From: Avimonas intestinalis | GTDB taxonomy: Bacteria; Bacillota; Clostridia; Oscillospirales; Acutalibacteraceae | DNA: 64,000 bases | Direction: 5' to 3' | NCBI GenBank assembly: GCA_904380375.1 | Contig: CAJFID010000011.1 | Coordinates: 1-64,000, forward strand | Shown: one piece after another, positions 27,121 through 35,616 of the stretch | Position numbering within the stretch: the stretch's first letter is position 1 | Layout: each line of letters opens with the position of its first letter | The notes under the pieces: model-generated | Told to the model about the DNA's origin: nothing | What the model saw: only the letters and a program-made list of their open reading frames with translations | Databases searched by the model: none | Translations under genes and position numbers: made by a program

Positions 27121-27959
27121 GGCTTGCCGCCGCGGTTGTCATAATACACCTGAAACAAATGCGGTCCCCGGATCATGGCCCTTGCCGCGGCCAAAAGGGC
27201 GACGAAGGCCGGATTGGGGCGGAAACGGTAAAATTCCTGCACGCCGTCGTCCCCCTCGATTTCCGACTCTTGGAGCAGACCATAGCCGCATAACCGCCGG
27301 GCGACCCGCTCGGCGTCCTCTTCCGCCAGCGAGAGCTCCCGTTCCAGAAAGCCCCGGGTAAAGGGCCTGCCGTCCCTGCCGTAGAGTAGGAATAGGACGT
27401 CCAGCACCTTCGGCTCCCCCAGCAAGGCAAAAAACGCCGCATAGTCCTCCTTGGGCAGCAGGCCGCTCTTCCATCCGCCCTCCGGCTCCGGCATCAGCAG
27501 GAAATACGGCAGCGCGGCCGACAGGGAAAAGAGGCTCATGCCGCTGGGAAACAGGATCTGAGAATAGACGTCCGGCTCCTGCGTCCATGCGTCCTCCCAG
27601 GGGAAATCCTTGATCTGCGCCTCGCCGGACAGGGCCATTTCGATGGCCCAGCAATAGTCGATTGCCGTTTGGAATCGCCGGTTCTCCGGTTCCCCGGCAA
27701 TGTGCTTCGCCATTTCCTCCTTCAAGCCGCCGTAGTCCGCGGCACGGCGTCCAAACAGGGTGTCAACGGCGACACCGAAAAAATCCGCGATCGCCGGCAG
27801 AAGCTCGGTATCCGGCAGCCCGCCGCATTCCCATTTGGAAACCGCCTGTGCGGATACGCCGACGCAGCGAGCCAGCTCTTCCTGTGTGGCTCCCTTCTCC
27901 TTGCGCAGGGCGGCAATGCGTTTTCCCATATCCGCCGACGCGTTTGCCTTGGTAAGCAT
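27111..27959 (-). CDS. XRE regulator with large C-terminal domain
   Basis: 282 residues. HTH_XRE at about 10-65: TQEELARCVGVSAQAVSKWE is a typical recognition helix, followed by ADFFGVAVDTLFG. The remaining ~210 residues are mostly helical with acidic patches and no membrane segment; the segment DGRPFTRGFLERELSLAEED, then RVARRLCGYGLL, resembles a winged helix. This layout is common among Clostridia XRE regulators of unknown signal. It converges on yfhO with a 10-bp overlap. Two operator-like dyads lie 116-167 nt upstream. Confidence 0.82.
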   Translation of the reverse strand: MLTKANASADMGKRIAALRKEKGATQEELARCVGVSAQAVSKWECGGLPDTELLPAIADFFGVAVDTLFGRRAADYGGLKEEMAKHIAGEPENRRFQTAIDYCWAIEMALSGEAQIKDFPWEDAWTQEPDVYSQILFPSGMSLFSLSAALPYFLLMPEPEGGWKSGLLPKEDYAAFFALLGEPKVLDVLFLLYGRDGRPFTRGFLERELSLAEEDAERVARRLCGYGLLQESEIEGDDGVQEFYRFRPNPAFVALLAAARAMIRGPHLFQVYYDNRGGKPYL

Positions 27960-28074
27960 CGTCCCTCCATCCTTTCTAAGGGCGGCGCACCGCGGGGAAA
28001 TGTCTTGTTACCGATCCCGCTGCCGCCGGTTTTATCCAAGGGGAATTGCCTATATACAGCATAGCACAACAGGC

Positions 28075-28126
28075 GGTTGATAACCAGCGAGGAAAATGAG
28101 AATCGCACAACCCCTGGTTGATAGCC
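28075..28126. promoter_or_regulatory. Two operator-like dyads upstream of the XRE gene
   Basis: GGTTGATAACC (28075-28085) and GGTTGATAGCC (28116-28126), each a short dyad within a longer imperfect direct repeat that starts with CACAAC. Centres are 41 bp apart, about four helical turns. Possible autoregulatory sites. Confidence 0.45.
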
Positions 28127-28148
28127 GGGGCGCAGCAGTTCTGCCGAT

Positions 28149-28189
28149 AAAAAGCGGGAGGGGAAACGATAGTCGTTTCCCTCTCCCGC
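28149..28189 (-). terminator. Terminator of the NUDIX operon
   Basis: On the minus strand, a 16-17 bp stem (GCGGGAGAGGGAAACGA and its near inverse around a 3-nt loop) is followed by TTTTT. It lies 25 nt after the NUDIX stop. Confidence 0.85.
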
Positions 28190-28213
28190 CCGGACTTTTC
28201 GCAAGTGATGTTC

Positions 28214-28681
28214 TCAAGCTCCCGGTTCATCCATCCGCCGTGCCGCCCGGACCGCCCTCTCCCACAGCAGGGGCTGGATCTGCGGATAGGTGTTCGGCAG
28301 GGGCAGGGCGCCGTCCGGCGCGGGCAGAGCCCGCACCTCGGCGATTTCGCTCGGCGGAAGCGCCTCCCGGCGGGACACGCGCGCCAAAAAAAGCATCCCA
28401 TAATTCGGTTCGGTCTGCCCCGGCCCGTCGGCGCCCAGCACGGAATACACGCAAAGCGGAAACATCTCTGCCTCGCACGCGCCGGTTTCCTCCCATAGCT
28501 CCCGCCGTGCGGTGTCCCGGATGTCCTCCCCCGGCTCGCGATGGCCGCCGGGCATTTCCCAGGTTTGGCGGCGGCGATGGCGGCAGAAAAGCCACCGCTG
28601 CCCTTCCTGCGCGGCGATAACCGCGTATTTGAGGCGTTCGTTTTCCACCGCATCCAGCGGATGAAAGCCCACCCTGACCAA
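28214..28681 (-). CDS. NUDIX hydrolase
   Basis: 155 residues. The Nudix box reads GGHREPGEDIRDTARRELWE, followed by ETGA, with the metal-binding Glu residues in place. Such enzymes hydrolyse nucleoside diphosphates linked to another group; the substrate is not predictable. The strand before the box (RWLFCRHRRRQTWEMPGG) suits an ADP-sugar or mutated-nucleotide type. It is the last gene of a three-gene minus-strand unit (zinc-ribbon protein, GNAT, NUDIX) and is followed by a terminator. Confidence 0.9.
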   Translation of the reverse strand: MVRVGFHPLDAVENERLKYAVIAAQEGQRWLFCRHRRRQTWEMPGGHREPGEDIRDTARRELWEETGACEAEMFPLCVYSVLGADGPGQTEPNYGMLFLARVSRREALPPSEIAEVRALPAPDGALPLPNTYPQIQPLLWERAVRAARRMDEPGA

Positions 28682-28778
28682 TAGGATCCCTCCTGTCCCG
28701 GCTTCCGCGCCGGTTTGCCGTCCCCGGGCCGCTCTCCTACCGGCGCTGCGGGGGACGTGAAGTCCCTCCGAACGGTAT

Positions 28779-29327
28779 TCACTTCCGGCGGCCCAGGCGC
28801 TTGGCCATCAGGATATCCGGCCGGCCGGAGCCGTTGGCATCCGGCACCACGCCGGTGATGGTATACCCGCATTTTTCATAAAACGAATACGGATGCCCCT
28901 TCAGGTTGCGGATATCCCGGATTTTTTCCCAAAGATTTTCGTACAGGTCGCAGCCGGAAAGGCTGGTCGCCCCCGTTTCGTCGTCCGTCCCCAGCATCAT
29001 GGTGAGGGCGCCGCGGGCCTTCGCCGCCCTCTCCATTGCGGCGACCAGCCGCTTGCCGATGCCTTTGCCCTGCTCCGATTTTTTGACCACCAGCGGATGC
29101 AGCTCCCAGACGTTGCCGTCGTAATCGGGAAGCCCCCCGGCCAGGCCGACAACATTGTTTTTCTCGTCAACAGCGATCAGGCAGACCCGGTTTTTCGCCA
29201 GCAGCGTGCCGATTTCCGCCCGGGCGATCTCCATGGCCGGCCACGCCGCAAAATTTTCCACCAACAGTTCCGCCGCCTGCCGCCGGTGCCGGCGGTTCTG
29301 CGGGTCCAGCGCGATAATCGTTACCAT
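28779..29327 (-). CDS. GNAT acetyltransferase of the AAC(6')-like group
   Basis: 182 residues. NVWELHPLVVKKSEQGKGIG holds acetyl-CoA motif A. The later blocks LGTDDETGATSLSGCDLY, HPYSFYEKCGYTITGVVPDA and NGSGRPDILMAKR match a group often annotated as aminoglycoside 6'-N-acetyltransferase in Firmicutes. Whether it acetylates aminoglycosides is not shown; many chromosomal members have other or unknown acceptors. TAGGAGGG precedes the ATG. It starts 10 nt after the zinc-ribbon gene. Confidence 0.82.
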   Translation of the reverse strand: MVTIIALDPQNRRHRRQAAELLVENFAAWPAMEIARAEIGTLLAKNRVCLIAVDEKNNVVGLAGGLPDYDGNVWELHPLVVKKSEQGKGIGKRLVAAMERAAKARGALTMMLGTDDETGATSLSGCDLYENLWEKIRDIRNLKGHPYSFYEKCGYTITGVVPDANGSGRPDILMAKRLGRRK

Positions 29328-29337
29328 ATCGTCCCTC

Positions 29338-29688
29338 CTATTTTCGCCGGCGTCTCCTCCGCCGCGTACCGCCCGTACCGGGCGGCGGATTGCGTCGTGT
29401 ACGCCGCCTGCGCCGCACCCGGCGGCGCGGATGCTCCTGCCGCTCCGCCGGAACCGGCCGCGGCTCTGCGTCGGGGATTTTCCCGGCGCCGGCGGGAATC
29501 CATCCCCCGCAGCGCAGGCAGCGCCGGGCGCCGTCCGGCTTCTCGGCCGGGGGCAGTTCCGCCCCGCAGGCCGGGCAAAAAAGACGCCCCTGCTCTTTCA
29601 AGCGTTCCAGCCGCTGCTTTCGCAGCAGCCGGCCCGGATACGCCGTGCGGTAATCGCGGTCGATGCCCGCTCCCCCGCTGCCTGCCAT
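29338..29688 (-). CDS. Zinc-ribbon protein with Arg-rich tail
   Basis: 116 residues from ATG 29688 (GGAGGAGG upstream). One zinc ribbon (CPACG ... CLRCGG) in the middle, after a basic helix (YPGRLLRKQRLERLKEQG). The last ~30 residues are dominated by Arg with Pro, Thr and Gly, ending in a run of Arg. Such a tail suggests RNA or DNA binding (inference). GC-rich coding can exaggerate Arg content, but the ribosome binding site, promoter and operon position support a real gene. No family name known to me. Confidence 0.6.
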   Translation of the reverse strand: MAGSGGAGIDRDYRTAYPGRLLRKQRLERLKEQGRLFCPACGAELPPAEKPDGARRCLRCGGWIPAGAGKIPDAEPRPVPAERQEHPRRRVRRRRRTRRNPPPGTGGTRRRRRRRK

Positions 29689-29759
29689 ACGCCTCCTCCT
29701 GCCATCGCCGGGGAAAGGCACGTTCCGCGCCCCCGCCCGGCGTTTTCTCGTATAACGTT

Positions 29760-29788
29760 ATTATACCAATCCCGCCGGATCCTGGCAA
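29760..29788 (-). promoter_or_regulatory. Promoter of the zinc-ribbon/GNAT/NUDIX unit
   Basis: On the minus strand: TTGCCA (29788-29783), 17-nt spacer, TATAAT (29765-29760), 72 nt upstream of the first start codon. Confidence 0.8.
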
Positions 29789-29891
29789 GGCGTGCCGGCC
29801 GGGAAAAGGGCTCTCCTCCCGTACGGACAGCGGCACGCCTTGAAAAAGCCTTGAAGCCGCCGGCAATTCTTATTTTTTCTTAATCCGGAAT

Positions 29892-29927
29892 TTGGGGATA
29901 CAAAATCCATGAAAAATATAGTATACT
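29892..29927 (+). promoter_or_regulatory. Probable promoter of the carboxypeptidase gene
   Basis: Overlapping -10 candidates TATAGT (29917-29922) and TATACT (29922-29927) in an A-rich stretch; only a weak -35 (TTGGGG at 29892, 19 nt spacer). About 95 nt before the start codon. Confidence 0.4.
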
Positions 29928-30020
29928 AAAAAGCTGTAAGCGCTCCGTGCCAGCCGGGCATGCCTGCCGCGGAAGCACCGGAATTGCCGTGTATTCCCGA
30001 AAAAGCGAGGTTATGCATTG

Positions 30021-31073
30021 ATGAAAAAACCAACGCCCCGATCGGCCGCCGCGGCCAGGCGGAAAAAGCGCCTGTGGAAGCGGCGGATCGCCGTGATCGC
30101 GCTGCTTCTGGTCATCGTCCTTCTGCTTGCCGCAATCGGATGGCTTCTCATCCGCAGCTTAACCGAAGCGGTTTCCACCGGCGACGAGCCGGTATCCGGC
30201 TCGCCCTCCACTACCGCAGCGGAGACCACTACCACCACTGCCAAGCCGACCTATCCCACCATCGCCGTAACCGCCCCTCTTACCACGCCCCGCATCGTCC
30301 TTTATGATGTAACGCACGACACCGTGTTATACAGCAAGGATGCGGATGAAAGATGCTACCCGGCCAGCCTGACCAAGCTGCTGACGGCGACGGTAGCGAC
30401 CGAGCTCTGCGGCCCGGAAGAGGAATTCACGGTGGGGACAGAGCTGTCGCTGGTGCAGCCGTTGTCCAGCTTGGCGAATTTGCAGCAGGGGTACCGCCTG
30501 ACCCGGGATATGATCCTTGACGCCTTATTGCTTCCCTCCGGCAACGACGCCGCTTATGTGATCGCCGCCCATCTCGGACGCAAGATCGCCGAGGACGATA
30601 CGCTCAGCGATGTGGATGCGGTACGGGTATTCGTCAACCGGATGAACGACGAATTGATCGAAATCGGCGCTACAAGCAGCCATTTCAGCAACCCGGACGG
30701 GTATTATTCCCCCGATCATTATACCACCGCTAACGACATGCTGCTCATCGCCAAAAACGCCATGCAGTACGACAACATCCGCGAAGCGGTCGCCAAGACC
30801 TCGGTGAGCTATGTCCTGCCTTCCGGGCAGAGCGTCTCCTGGACCAATTCCAACGAACTGATCGACCCCTCCAGCCCGTACTATTTTGAAGGGGCGACCG
30901 GGATGAAGACCGGCTTTACCAACGAGGCCGGGCATTGCGTAGTGGCCAGCGCCACGCGCGACGGCGCGGAAATGATCGCCGTCGTCATGGGGGGCTTGTC
31001 CGCCGACCAGCGCTGGAGCGACGCGGTCGCCCTGCTGAACGAAGCCTTTGCCGCGGAGGCATCCCATCAGTAA
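30021..31073 (+). CDS. D-alanyl-D-alanine carboxypeptidase (S11, PBP5/DacF type)
   Basis: 350 residues. Removes the last D-Ala from peptidoglycan stem peptides. One N-terminal membrane helix (about 24-47) anchors it, then a Thr/Ser-rich linker (about 50-80). The catalytic domain follows with SLTK (SxxK nucleophile), SGN (SxN) and KTGFT (KTG). No C-terminal PBP5 beta domain is visible, so the anchor is N-terminal rather than the usual C-terminal amphipathic helix. GAGG lies 10 nt before ATG 30021; a TTG at 30018 is an alternative start. Confidence 0.92.
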   Translation: MKKPTPRSAAAARRKKRLWKRRIAVIALLLVIVLLLAAIGWLLIRSLTEAVSTGDEPVSGSPSTTAAETTTTTAKPTYPTIAVTAPLTTPRIVLYDVTHDTVLYSKDADERCYPASLTKLLTATVATELCGPEEEFTVGTELSLVQPLSSLANLQQGYRLTRDMILDALLLPSGNDAAYVIAAHLGRKIAEDDTLSDVDAVRVFVNRMNDELIEIGATSSHFSNPDGYYSPDHYTTANDMLLIAKNAMQYDNIREAVAKTSVSYVLPSGQSVSWTNSNELIDPSSPYYFEGATGMKTGFTNEAGHCVVASATRDGAEMIAVVMGGLSADQRWSDAVALLNEAFAAEASHQ

Positions 31074-31088
31074 ACAATTCGGCAGTTG

Positions 31089-31130
31089 ATAAAGCGCCGT
31101 CCCTGGGGATCCCCGGGGACGGCGCTTTAT
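31089..31130. terminator. Terminator after the carboxypeptidase gene
   Basis: ATAAAGCGCCGTCCC and GGGGA pair with TCCCC and GGACGGCGCTTTAT. Strong stem with T-rich end, also A-rich on the left. Confidence 0.88.
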
Positions 31131-31272
31131 TCTATCCATCTTCGTATGCCCGCTCCCTCCCGAGCTCTGCGTTGGTTCCATCGCCCAACGGTTTCCTTCA
31201 GAAAGCGGAGGATAAGCGGCGCTCATCCTTTTTTCACAAGCCCGTGTTCCGGCGCAGGCGGGGTTTCCGCCC

Positions 31273-32103
31273 TTATTCCTTATCCCGCGGCTTTTTCTTT
31301 TCCTTACGCCGGCGGAGATAGCGCGGCTCGTGAGTATAAATCGAGATGTATTTGCGGATCGAAAACAGGCCCAAAAGCCCGAACGCCATCCCCGCGGCCA
31401 AGCTGCCGAGGAACTGCGGCAGCCCTACCGCCGCCACATAGTCGACGATGGCGGCAAGCACTTCGCTGAGGCTGGAGCCGTTGCTCCAAAACAGCGAAAA
31501 ATAGGAGGACAGCTCCGCCCCCAAGAGGGCGCAGAAGGAAAACACCAGGATACAGGCGGTGGCAAAGCCGGTATGATGGGCGCCCTTCAGTAAGCGGTAC
31601 CCAAAGAAGGAGGCTGTGCTCACCAAAGCGCCCAGCCAGACCGAAAACCAGCCGCCTCCCACCAGCAGCCAAGGCAGAGCCCCTACCAGGGCGCCCAGGA
31701 GGGCGCCTGCCGCCCCCCGGAGATAGACGAACCAAGGCTCCCCATAGTCCTCAAACCGCTCATCGTAGGCGGTGCCGACGTTTTTCAGCGCCGCCTGGGC
31801 CGCCGCATCCAAAAGGGCGGGGACCGCCGCCTCCGTCGCCTCCCAGCCGGCAGGGAGCGTCAACAGGATCCCGTAGCGATACGGCTCCGCCGTAATGCCG
31901 GGATAAGCCCCTTCCAGCCGCTTGGCCAGCGCAGGAAGCTGCTTTTCCGGTATGCTTACCGACATTTCCAAGCGGGCCGGCCGTCCCTCCGCGGGGAGGG
32001 ACAGGAGGAACGCGACCCCCTGCACTACGCCCGATACCGTATCCTTTTCCGGATCGCCGCGGTAACCTACAGCCTGCATTGCCGCTTGCATTTCCTTGGT
32101 CAA
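31273..32103 (-). CDS. Four-helix membrane protein, unknown
   Basis: 276 residues from TTG 32103 (AAGGAG 8 nt upstream); GTG 32112 is possible but has no room for a ribosome binding site. Residues 1-120 are soluble alpha/beta (VSGVVQGVAFLLSLPAEG; MSVSIPEKQLPALAKRLEGA). About four membrane helices follow (about 130-255), then a strongly basic tail (RYLRRRKEKKKPRDKE). No family recognised. It stands alone between a terminator and the APH-like gene. Confidence 0.75.
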   Translation of the reverse strand: MTKEMQAAMQAVGYRGDPEKDTVSGVVQGVAFLLSLPAEGRPARLEMSVSIPEKQLPALAKRLEGAYPGITAEPYRYGILLTLPAGWEATEAAVPALLDAAAQAALKNVGTAYDERFEDYGEPWFVYLRGAAGALLGALVGALPWLLVGGGWFSVWLGALVSTASFFGYRLLKGAHHTGFATACILVFSFCALLGAELSSYFSLFWSNGSSLSEVLAAIVDYVAAVGLPQFLGSLAAGMAFGLLGLFSIRKYISIYTHEPRYLRRRKEKKKPRDKE

Positions 32104-32282
32104 ATCAACCACTCCTTCGGCGGCCGTCTTATTCTAAAGCTTGCCGGAGCCCCGGCACATTCCTCTTTTCCAAACGCTCTGCAAAGCCGCGCAACAGCCC
32201 TTGCCGGCGATGTGACCGCACTTCCTTTGCGTAATGGAGCCCCGCGCGGACCTTCCCCAAGGACGCCACATCACCGAGGAGG

Positions 32283-33053
32283 CTACGGCATCTTATCCGG
32301 ATCCAGCAGCATACGCATCGCCGCCCGATGGGTGAAAACCCAATCCTGCCCGCGCGTGGCCCATTTCCGTATGGACGAGCAGTTCCAGCCCTGCGTCTCG
32401 CTTTGGAAAGCCACCGCCTCCATCCGCACGCAGAGGCGGTCGTCGAAGTCCCGGACGATTTCCCGGTACAGGGCTTCTTCCCCTTGGGCGTAAGCCAGCA
32501 GGCCCTTGCTGAGCCGCGTCAGGCTCTCCTCGTCATCCTGCCCCGGCTCGCCGAGCTTCAGCCAGAGCCAGCAGGCAAAAGTCACATCTTCCCACCGCCT
32601 GCCGTTATGGCAATGGTCCCATCCCACAATAGCACAGGGAAGGCTGCCCAAATAGCCGTACGGCGGATCAAACAAAACATTCTCCGGCGACAGGTTGTGG
32701 TGGCAGATCACGAGCTCGCCTTCCCGCCCTCCGGCGGCACCGGCGTCATGCATCCGGCGTAAAAGGCGCATAAATACCAGAAATTGCTTTTCGGAAAAGT
32801 CCGCCGTGCTGGGCGGCGCTTTCCCCAGCGGCAGCGCGTAGCAGGCCTCTCCCTCACGGCCAAGGCCCAAGAACTCCGGACACGCGCAGAAGCCGTTCTC
32901 TCGCAGGCGGCAAAGCGCCGACCGTTCCCCCGGCCAATCCGGTTTGCAGACCACCATACGGCCGTCATCCAATCTCCTGCCGGGGACGGGGAAATCTCCC
33001 GGCAGGGAGCCTAACCCTACTTTATCGCTACTCATATCCCTCAAATTTTCCAC
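32283..33053 (-). CDS. Aminoglycoside-phosphotransferase-fold protein, probable pseudokinase
   Basis: 256 residues from GTG 33053; ATG 33035 is an alternative and neither has an ideal ribosome binding site. The fold reads as APH/choline-kinase-like: VVCKPDWPGE is the beta-strand Lys region, ICHHNLSPENVLF is the catalytic loop and AIVGWDHCHNGRRWEDVTFA is the metal-binding region. The catalytic Asp of HxDLxPxN is Asn here (N120), and the metal-binding Asp of the I-D-W/F motif is Gly (G144). Both key acids are missing, which suggests a non-phosphorylating sensor or binding protein. Related proteins in Clostridia are often called CotS-like or phosphotransferases. Confidence 0.75.
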   Translation of the reverse strand: MENLRDMSSDKVGLGSLPGDFPVPGRRLDDGRMVVCKPDWPGERSALCRLRENGFCACPEFLGLGREGEACYALPLGKAPPSTADFSEKQFLVFMRLLRRMHDAGAAGGREGELVICHHNLSPENVLFDPPYGYLGSLPCAIVGWDHCHNGRRWEDVTFACWLWLKLGEPGQDDEESLTRLSKGLLAYAQGEEALYREIVRDFDDRLCVRMEAVAFQSETQGWNCSSIRKWATRGQDWVFTHRAAMRMLLDPDKMP

Positions 33054-33156
33054 AACAGCACGATCACTATGGCAAGGGATCTCCCTGCCCTATTCCCACT
33101 CTATCCCTGCCGCGCTTCGGCGCGCCGGGGCAAAGCCGTATCCGCCGGCTGCAAGA

Positions 33157-33193
33157 AAAGGGCGCCGGCCGGCATCGGCCGGTCGGCGCCTTT
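33157..33193 (-). terminator. Terminator of the aroQ-pepP-efp-CD1247 unit
   Basis: On the minus strand: AAAGGCGCCGACCGGCC, loop, GGCCGGCGCCCTTTTC. It lies about 55 nt after the CD1247-like stop. Confidence 0.8.
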
Positions 33194-33248
33194 CACACGA
33201 CGATGGAACAGCTTAAGCTATTCGGTCGCTTGCCGTCCGGAGCCGGGG

Positions 33249-33689
33249 TCACGAATTTTCTTCGTCCTCGTGATGGCATCCGCAGCCGCACGCGCCGTCT
33301 TCGCAGTCGTCACAGTCCTCAATGTCAAATTCCAGCTTTTCACCGCAGTTCGGGCACTCAATGGAGCCTTCAAGGAGTGTCTCCTCATCAACACTGAATT
33401 CCTCTTCGCAGTTGGGGCAGGTGATGTCGTAAAGATCGCTGCCCTCGCAGCCGCAGCCGTCCTCGTCCTCTTCGTAAAAGTCGGATTCCAGCGCATCGAG
33501 GTCTTCGTCAATCGCATCGACCTGCTCGGTCAGCTCTTCGGTGTAATCCTCAAGGCTTTCCAGGTCGGAAGCCATATCGTCAAGCACATCAATAATCGCC
33601 TTCAGCACCTTACCCTCTTTGGTGGAATCATCCACGCCCAGCCCTTCGGCCAAGCCCTTCAGGTAGGACACCTTTTCCATCACAGTCAT
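33249..33689 (-). CDS. CD1247 N-terminal domain protein with zinc ribbon
   Basis: 146 residues. The start MTVMEKVSYLKGLAEGLGVD, with the KEGKVLKAIIDVLDDMA helix, is the CD1247 N-terminal domain found across Clostridia. An acidic stretch follows, then a zinc ribbon (CPNCEEEF ... CPNCGEKL) and a C-terminal Cys/His-rich acidic tail (CDDCEDGACGCGC). Function unknown; its conserved place next to efp suggests a link to translation or a shared promoter only. AAAGGAGG lies 9 nt before ATG. Confidence 0.88.
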   Translation of the reverse strand: MTVMEKVSYLKGLAEGLGVDDSTKEGKVLKAIIDVLDDMASDLESLEDYTEELTEQVDAIDEDLDALESDFYEEDEDGCGCEGSDLYDITCPNCEEEFSVDEETLLEGSIECPNCGEKLEFDIEDCDDCEDGACGCGCHHEDEENS

Positions 33690-33780
33690 CTTACGAATCC
33701 TCCTTTACATGCTTTCGTGGTTCGTTCCGCGCCGCGGCGCGGGTATGGCTACAACGGGGAGAGAAAACAACGCCAGCCGT

Positions 33781-34338
33781 TTACGCCCTTTCCATATACT
33801 CGCCGGTGCGGGTGTCTATCCGGATCATCTCACCCTCGTCAATAAACAGGGGGACGCGAATCTCGGCGCCGGTTTCCAGCGTGGCGGGCTTGGTGGCATT
33901 GGTGGCCGTATCGCCCTTGAAGCCGGGATCGGTCTTGGTGACCTGGAGCTCCACAAAGTTCGGCGGCTCCACCCCAAAGACCTTGCCCTTATAGGAAGCG
34001 ATCTTGCACACCATATTTTCTTTGACGAACTTGAAGTTATCGGACAGGATATCCTTGCCGATCGGCACCAGCTCGTAGGTTTCGGGATCCATGAAATAGT
34101 ACAGGTCCCCGTCGTTATAGGAGTATTCCATCTCCTTGCGCTCTACATACGCGGTGGGGAACTTATCCGTGGGGTTGAAGGTCTTCTCAACCACCGAGCC
34201 GGCGATTACGTTGCGGATCTTGGTGCGGACAAACGCCGCGCCCTTGCCCGGCTTGACGTGCTGGAATTCAATAATCTGATATACGTTCCCGTCCATCTCA
34301 AAGGTAACGCCGTTGCGGAAATCCCCTGCAGATACCAT
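33781..34338 (-). CDS. efp: Elongation factor P
   Basis: 185 residues from ATG 34338 (GGAGG upstream); the frame extends further but MVSAGDFRNGVTFEMDG is the standard start. Relieves ribosome stalling at polyproline. The loop HVKPGKGAAFVR carries the Lys at the tip that contacts the P-site tRNA; modification enzymes are not in the window. Three OB-like domains of normal length, ending with GEMIRIDTRTGEYMERA. It belongs to the conserved aroQ-pepP-efp order. Confidence 0.97.
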   Translation of the reverse strand: MVSAGDFRNGVTFEMDGNVYQIIEFQHVKPGKGAAFVRTKIRNVIAGSVVEKTFNPTDKFPTAYVERKEMEYSYNDGDLYYFMDPETYELVPIGKDILSDNFKFVKENMVCKIASYKGKVFGVEPPNFVELQVTKTDPGFKGDTATNATKPATLETGAEIRVPLFIDEGEMIRIDTRTGEYMERA

Positions 34339-34468
34339 TGTTATACCTCCATATGCTTTCACTCACGAGTCCCTTGCAGGCCGTGCCGCCGAAAGGCCGT
34401 TACACCTGCAGAGTCGTCTTTAATTTTACCCTATCCGGCCCCTTTTTGCAAGAGGAATTTCATCAAGC

Positions 34469-35557
34469 CTATAGGATCAGCAGTTCTTTCGGCGATTTTG
34501 TCAGATTTTCACAGCCGCCCTCTGTGATGCTTGCCATATCCTCTATCCGCACGCCGAAGCGGCCGGGCAGGTAAATCCCCGGTTCCACCGTCACCACGCT
34601 TCCGGCGGACAGGACCTCCTCCCCGCTGCGGGGGGAGAGCCGCGGCTGTTCATGGATCTCCACCCCGACGCCGTGCCCCGTCGCATGGCCGAAATATTCG
34701 CCGTAGCCCGCGCCGGCGATCACCTCACGCGCGGCGGCGTCCCCATCAACGCAGCGAAGGCCGGCCCGCAGGACCGAGAGCGCCGCCTTCTGCGCGCGGA
34801 GCACCGTATCGTACACTTCCCTCTGTTCGGGCGAACAGGAGCAGACCGCCACGGTGCGGGTCATATCCGAGTGCCAGCCGTCCACCCGCGCGCCGAAGTC
34901 CATCGTCACGAAATCGCCCTTTTCAATGACCTTCTCCCCCGGCACGCCGTGCGGCAGGGAGGAATTCGCCCCCGACACCACGATGAAGTCGAAGGCCACC
35001 CCCTCCGCCCCCTGGCGGCGGATTAGGAACTCCAGCTCAAGCGCGACCTCCCGCTCGGTCCGGCCGGGCCGGATGAATTCCAGGATATGGTCAAAGCCGT
35101 ATTCCGTCAGGGCTTGCGCCTGCTTGATCTTTTCCAGTTCCTGCGGTGACTTGACCAGGCGGAGCTCGCCGAGCAGGCCATCCAGCACGCCGCTTTTCCA
35201 TTCGACATCGGGCAGCATCGCGGAAAAACGGCGCTGCTCCGCGACGGTCATCCCCTCGTCCTCGGTCAAAATGCAGTGCAGGGAGAAGCGCCGCGCCAGA
35301 CCGGCCAGCGTCTCCTTCAGGGAGGAATACTCAACGCATTCCATCCCCGTGACTGTCCGCCGGGCCGCCTCAATATACCGGAAATCGGTTAGGAACAGAG
35401 CGGTTTCCCTTGTCGCCAGCACCACGCCGGCGCTGGATGGGAAGCCGGTCAGATACCGCCGGTTGTGCCCGCTGACCACCAACGCCGCGTCCGCTCCCGC
35501 CGGAAGCCTTTCCATCAGCCGCTGTATCGGCCGCATATGCAACATCTCCTTCGTCAT
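34469..35557 (-). CDS. Xaa-Pro aminopeptidase-like M24 peptidase
   Basis: 362 residues. Removes N-terminal residues before proline. The N-terminal creatinase domain (about 1-130) starts with RPIQRLMERL and SGHNRRYLTGF. The pita-bread domain has the five metal ligands: Asp pair in MDFGARVDGWHSDMTRT, His in GHATGHGVG, Glu in TVEPGIYL and Glu in GVRIEDM. Start at ATG 35557 (GGAGG 5 nt upstream); ATG 35536 with GAAGGAG is an alternative. It sits between aroQ and efp as in many Clostridia. Confidence 0.94.
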   Translation of the reverse strand: MTKEMLHMRPIQRLMERLPAGADAALVVSGHNRRYLTGFPSSAGVVLATRETALFLTDFRYIEAARRTVTGMECVEYSSLKETLAGLARRFSLHCILTEDEGMTVAEQRRFSAMLPDVEWKSGVLDGLLGELRLVKSPQELEKIKQAQALTEYGFDHILEFIRPGRTEREVALELEFLIRRQGAEGVAFDFIVVSGANSSLPHGVPGEKVIEKGDFVTMDFGARVDGWHSDMTRTVAVCSCSPEQREVYDTVLRAQKAALSVLRAGLRCVDGDAAAREVIAGAGYGEYFGHATGHGVGVEIHEQPRLSPRSGEEVLSAGSVVTVEPGIYLPGRFGVRIEDMASITEGGCENLTKSPKELLIL

Positions 35558-35616
35558 AGAAACCTCCGCGCCAAAGCGGCGCACCGTCCGCCGGGGCCGC
35601 CCGGCGATGAGGGGCC

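Noticed and set aside
28779..29327. Proven aminoglycoside resistance gene
   Set aside because: The family match is real by motif, but many such GNATs do not confer resistance, so only the family is claimed.
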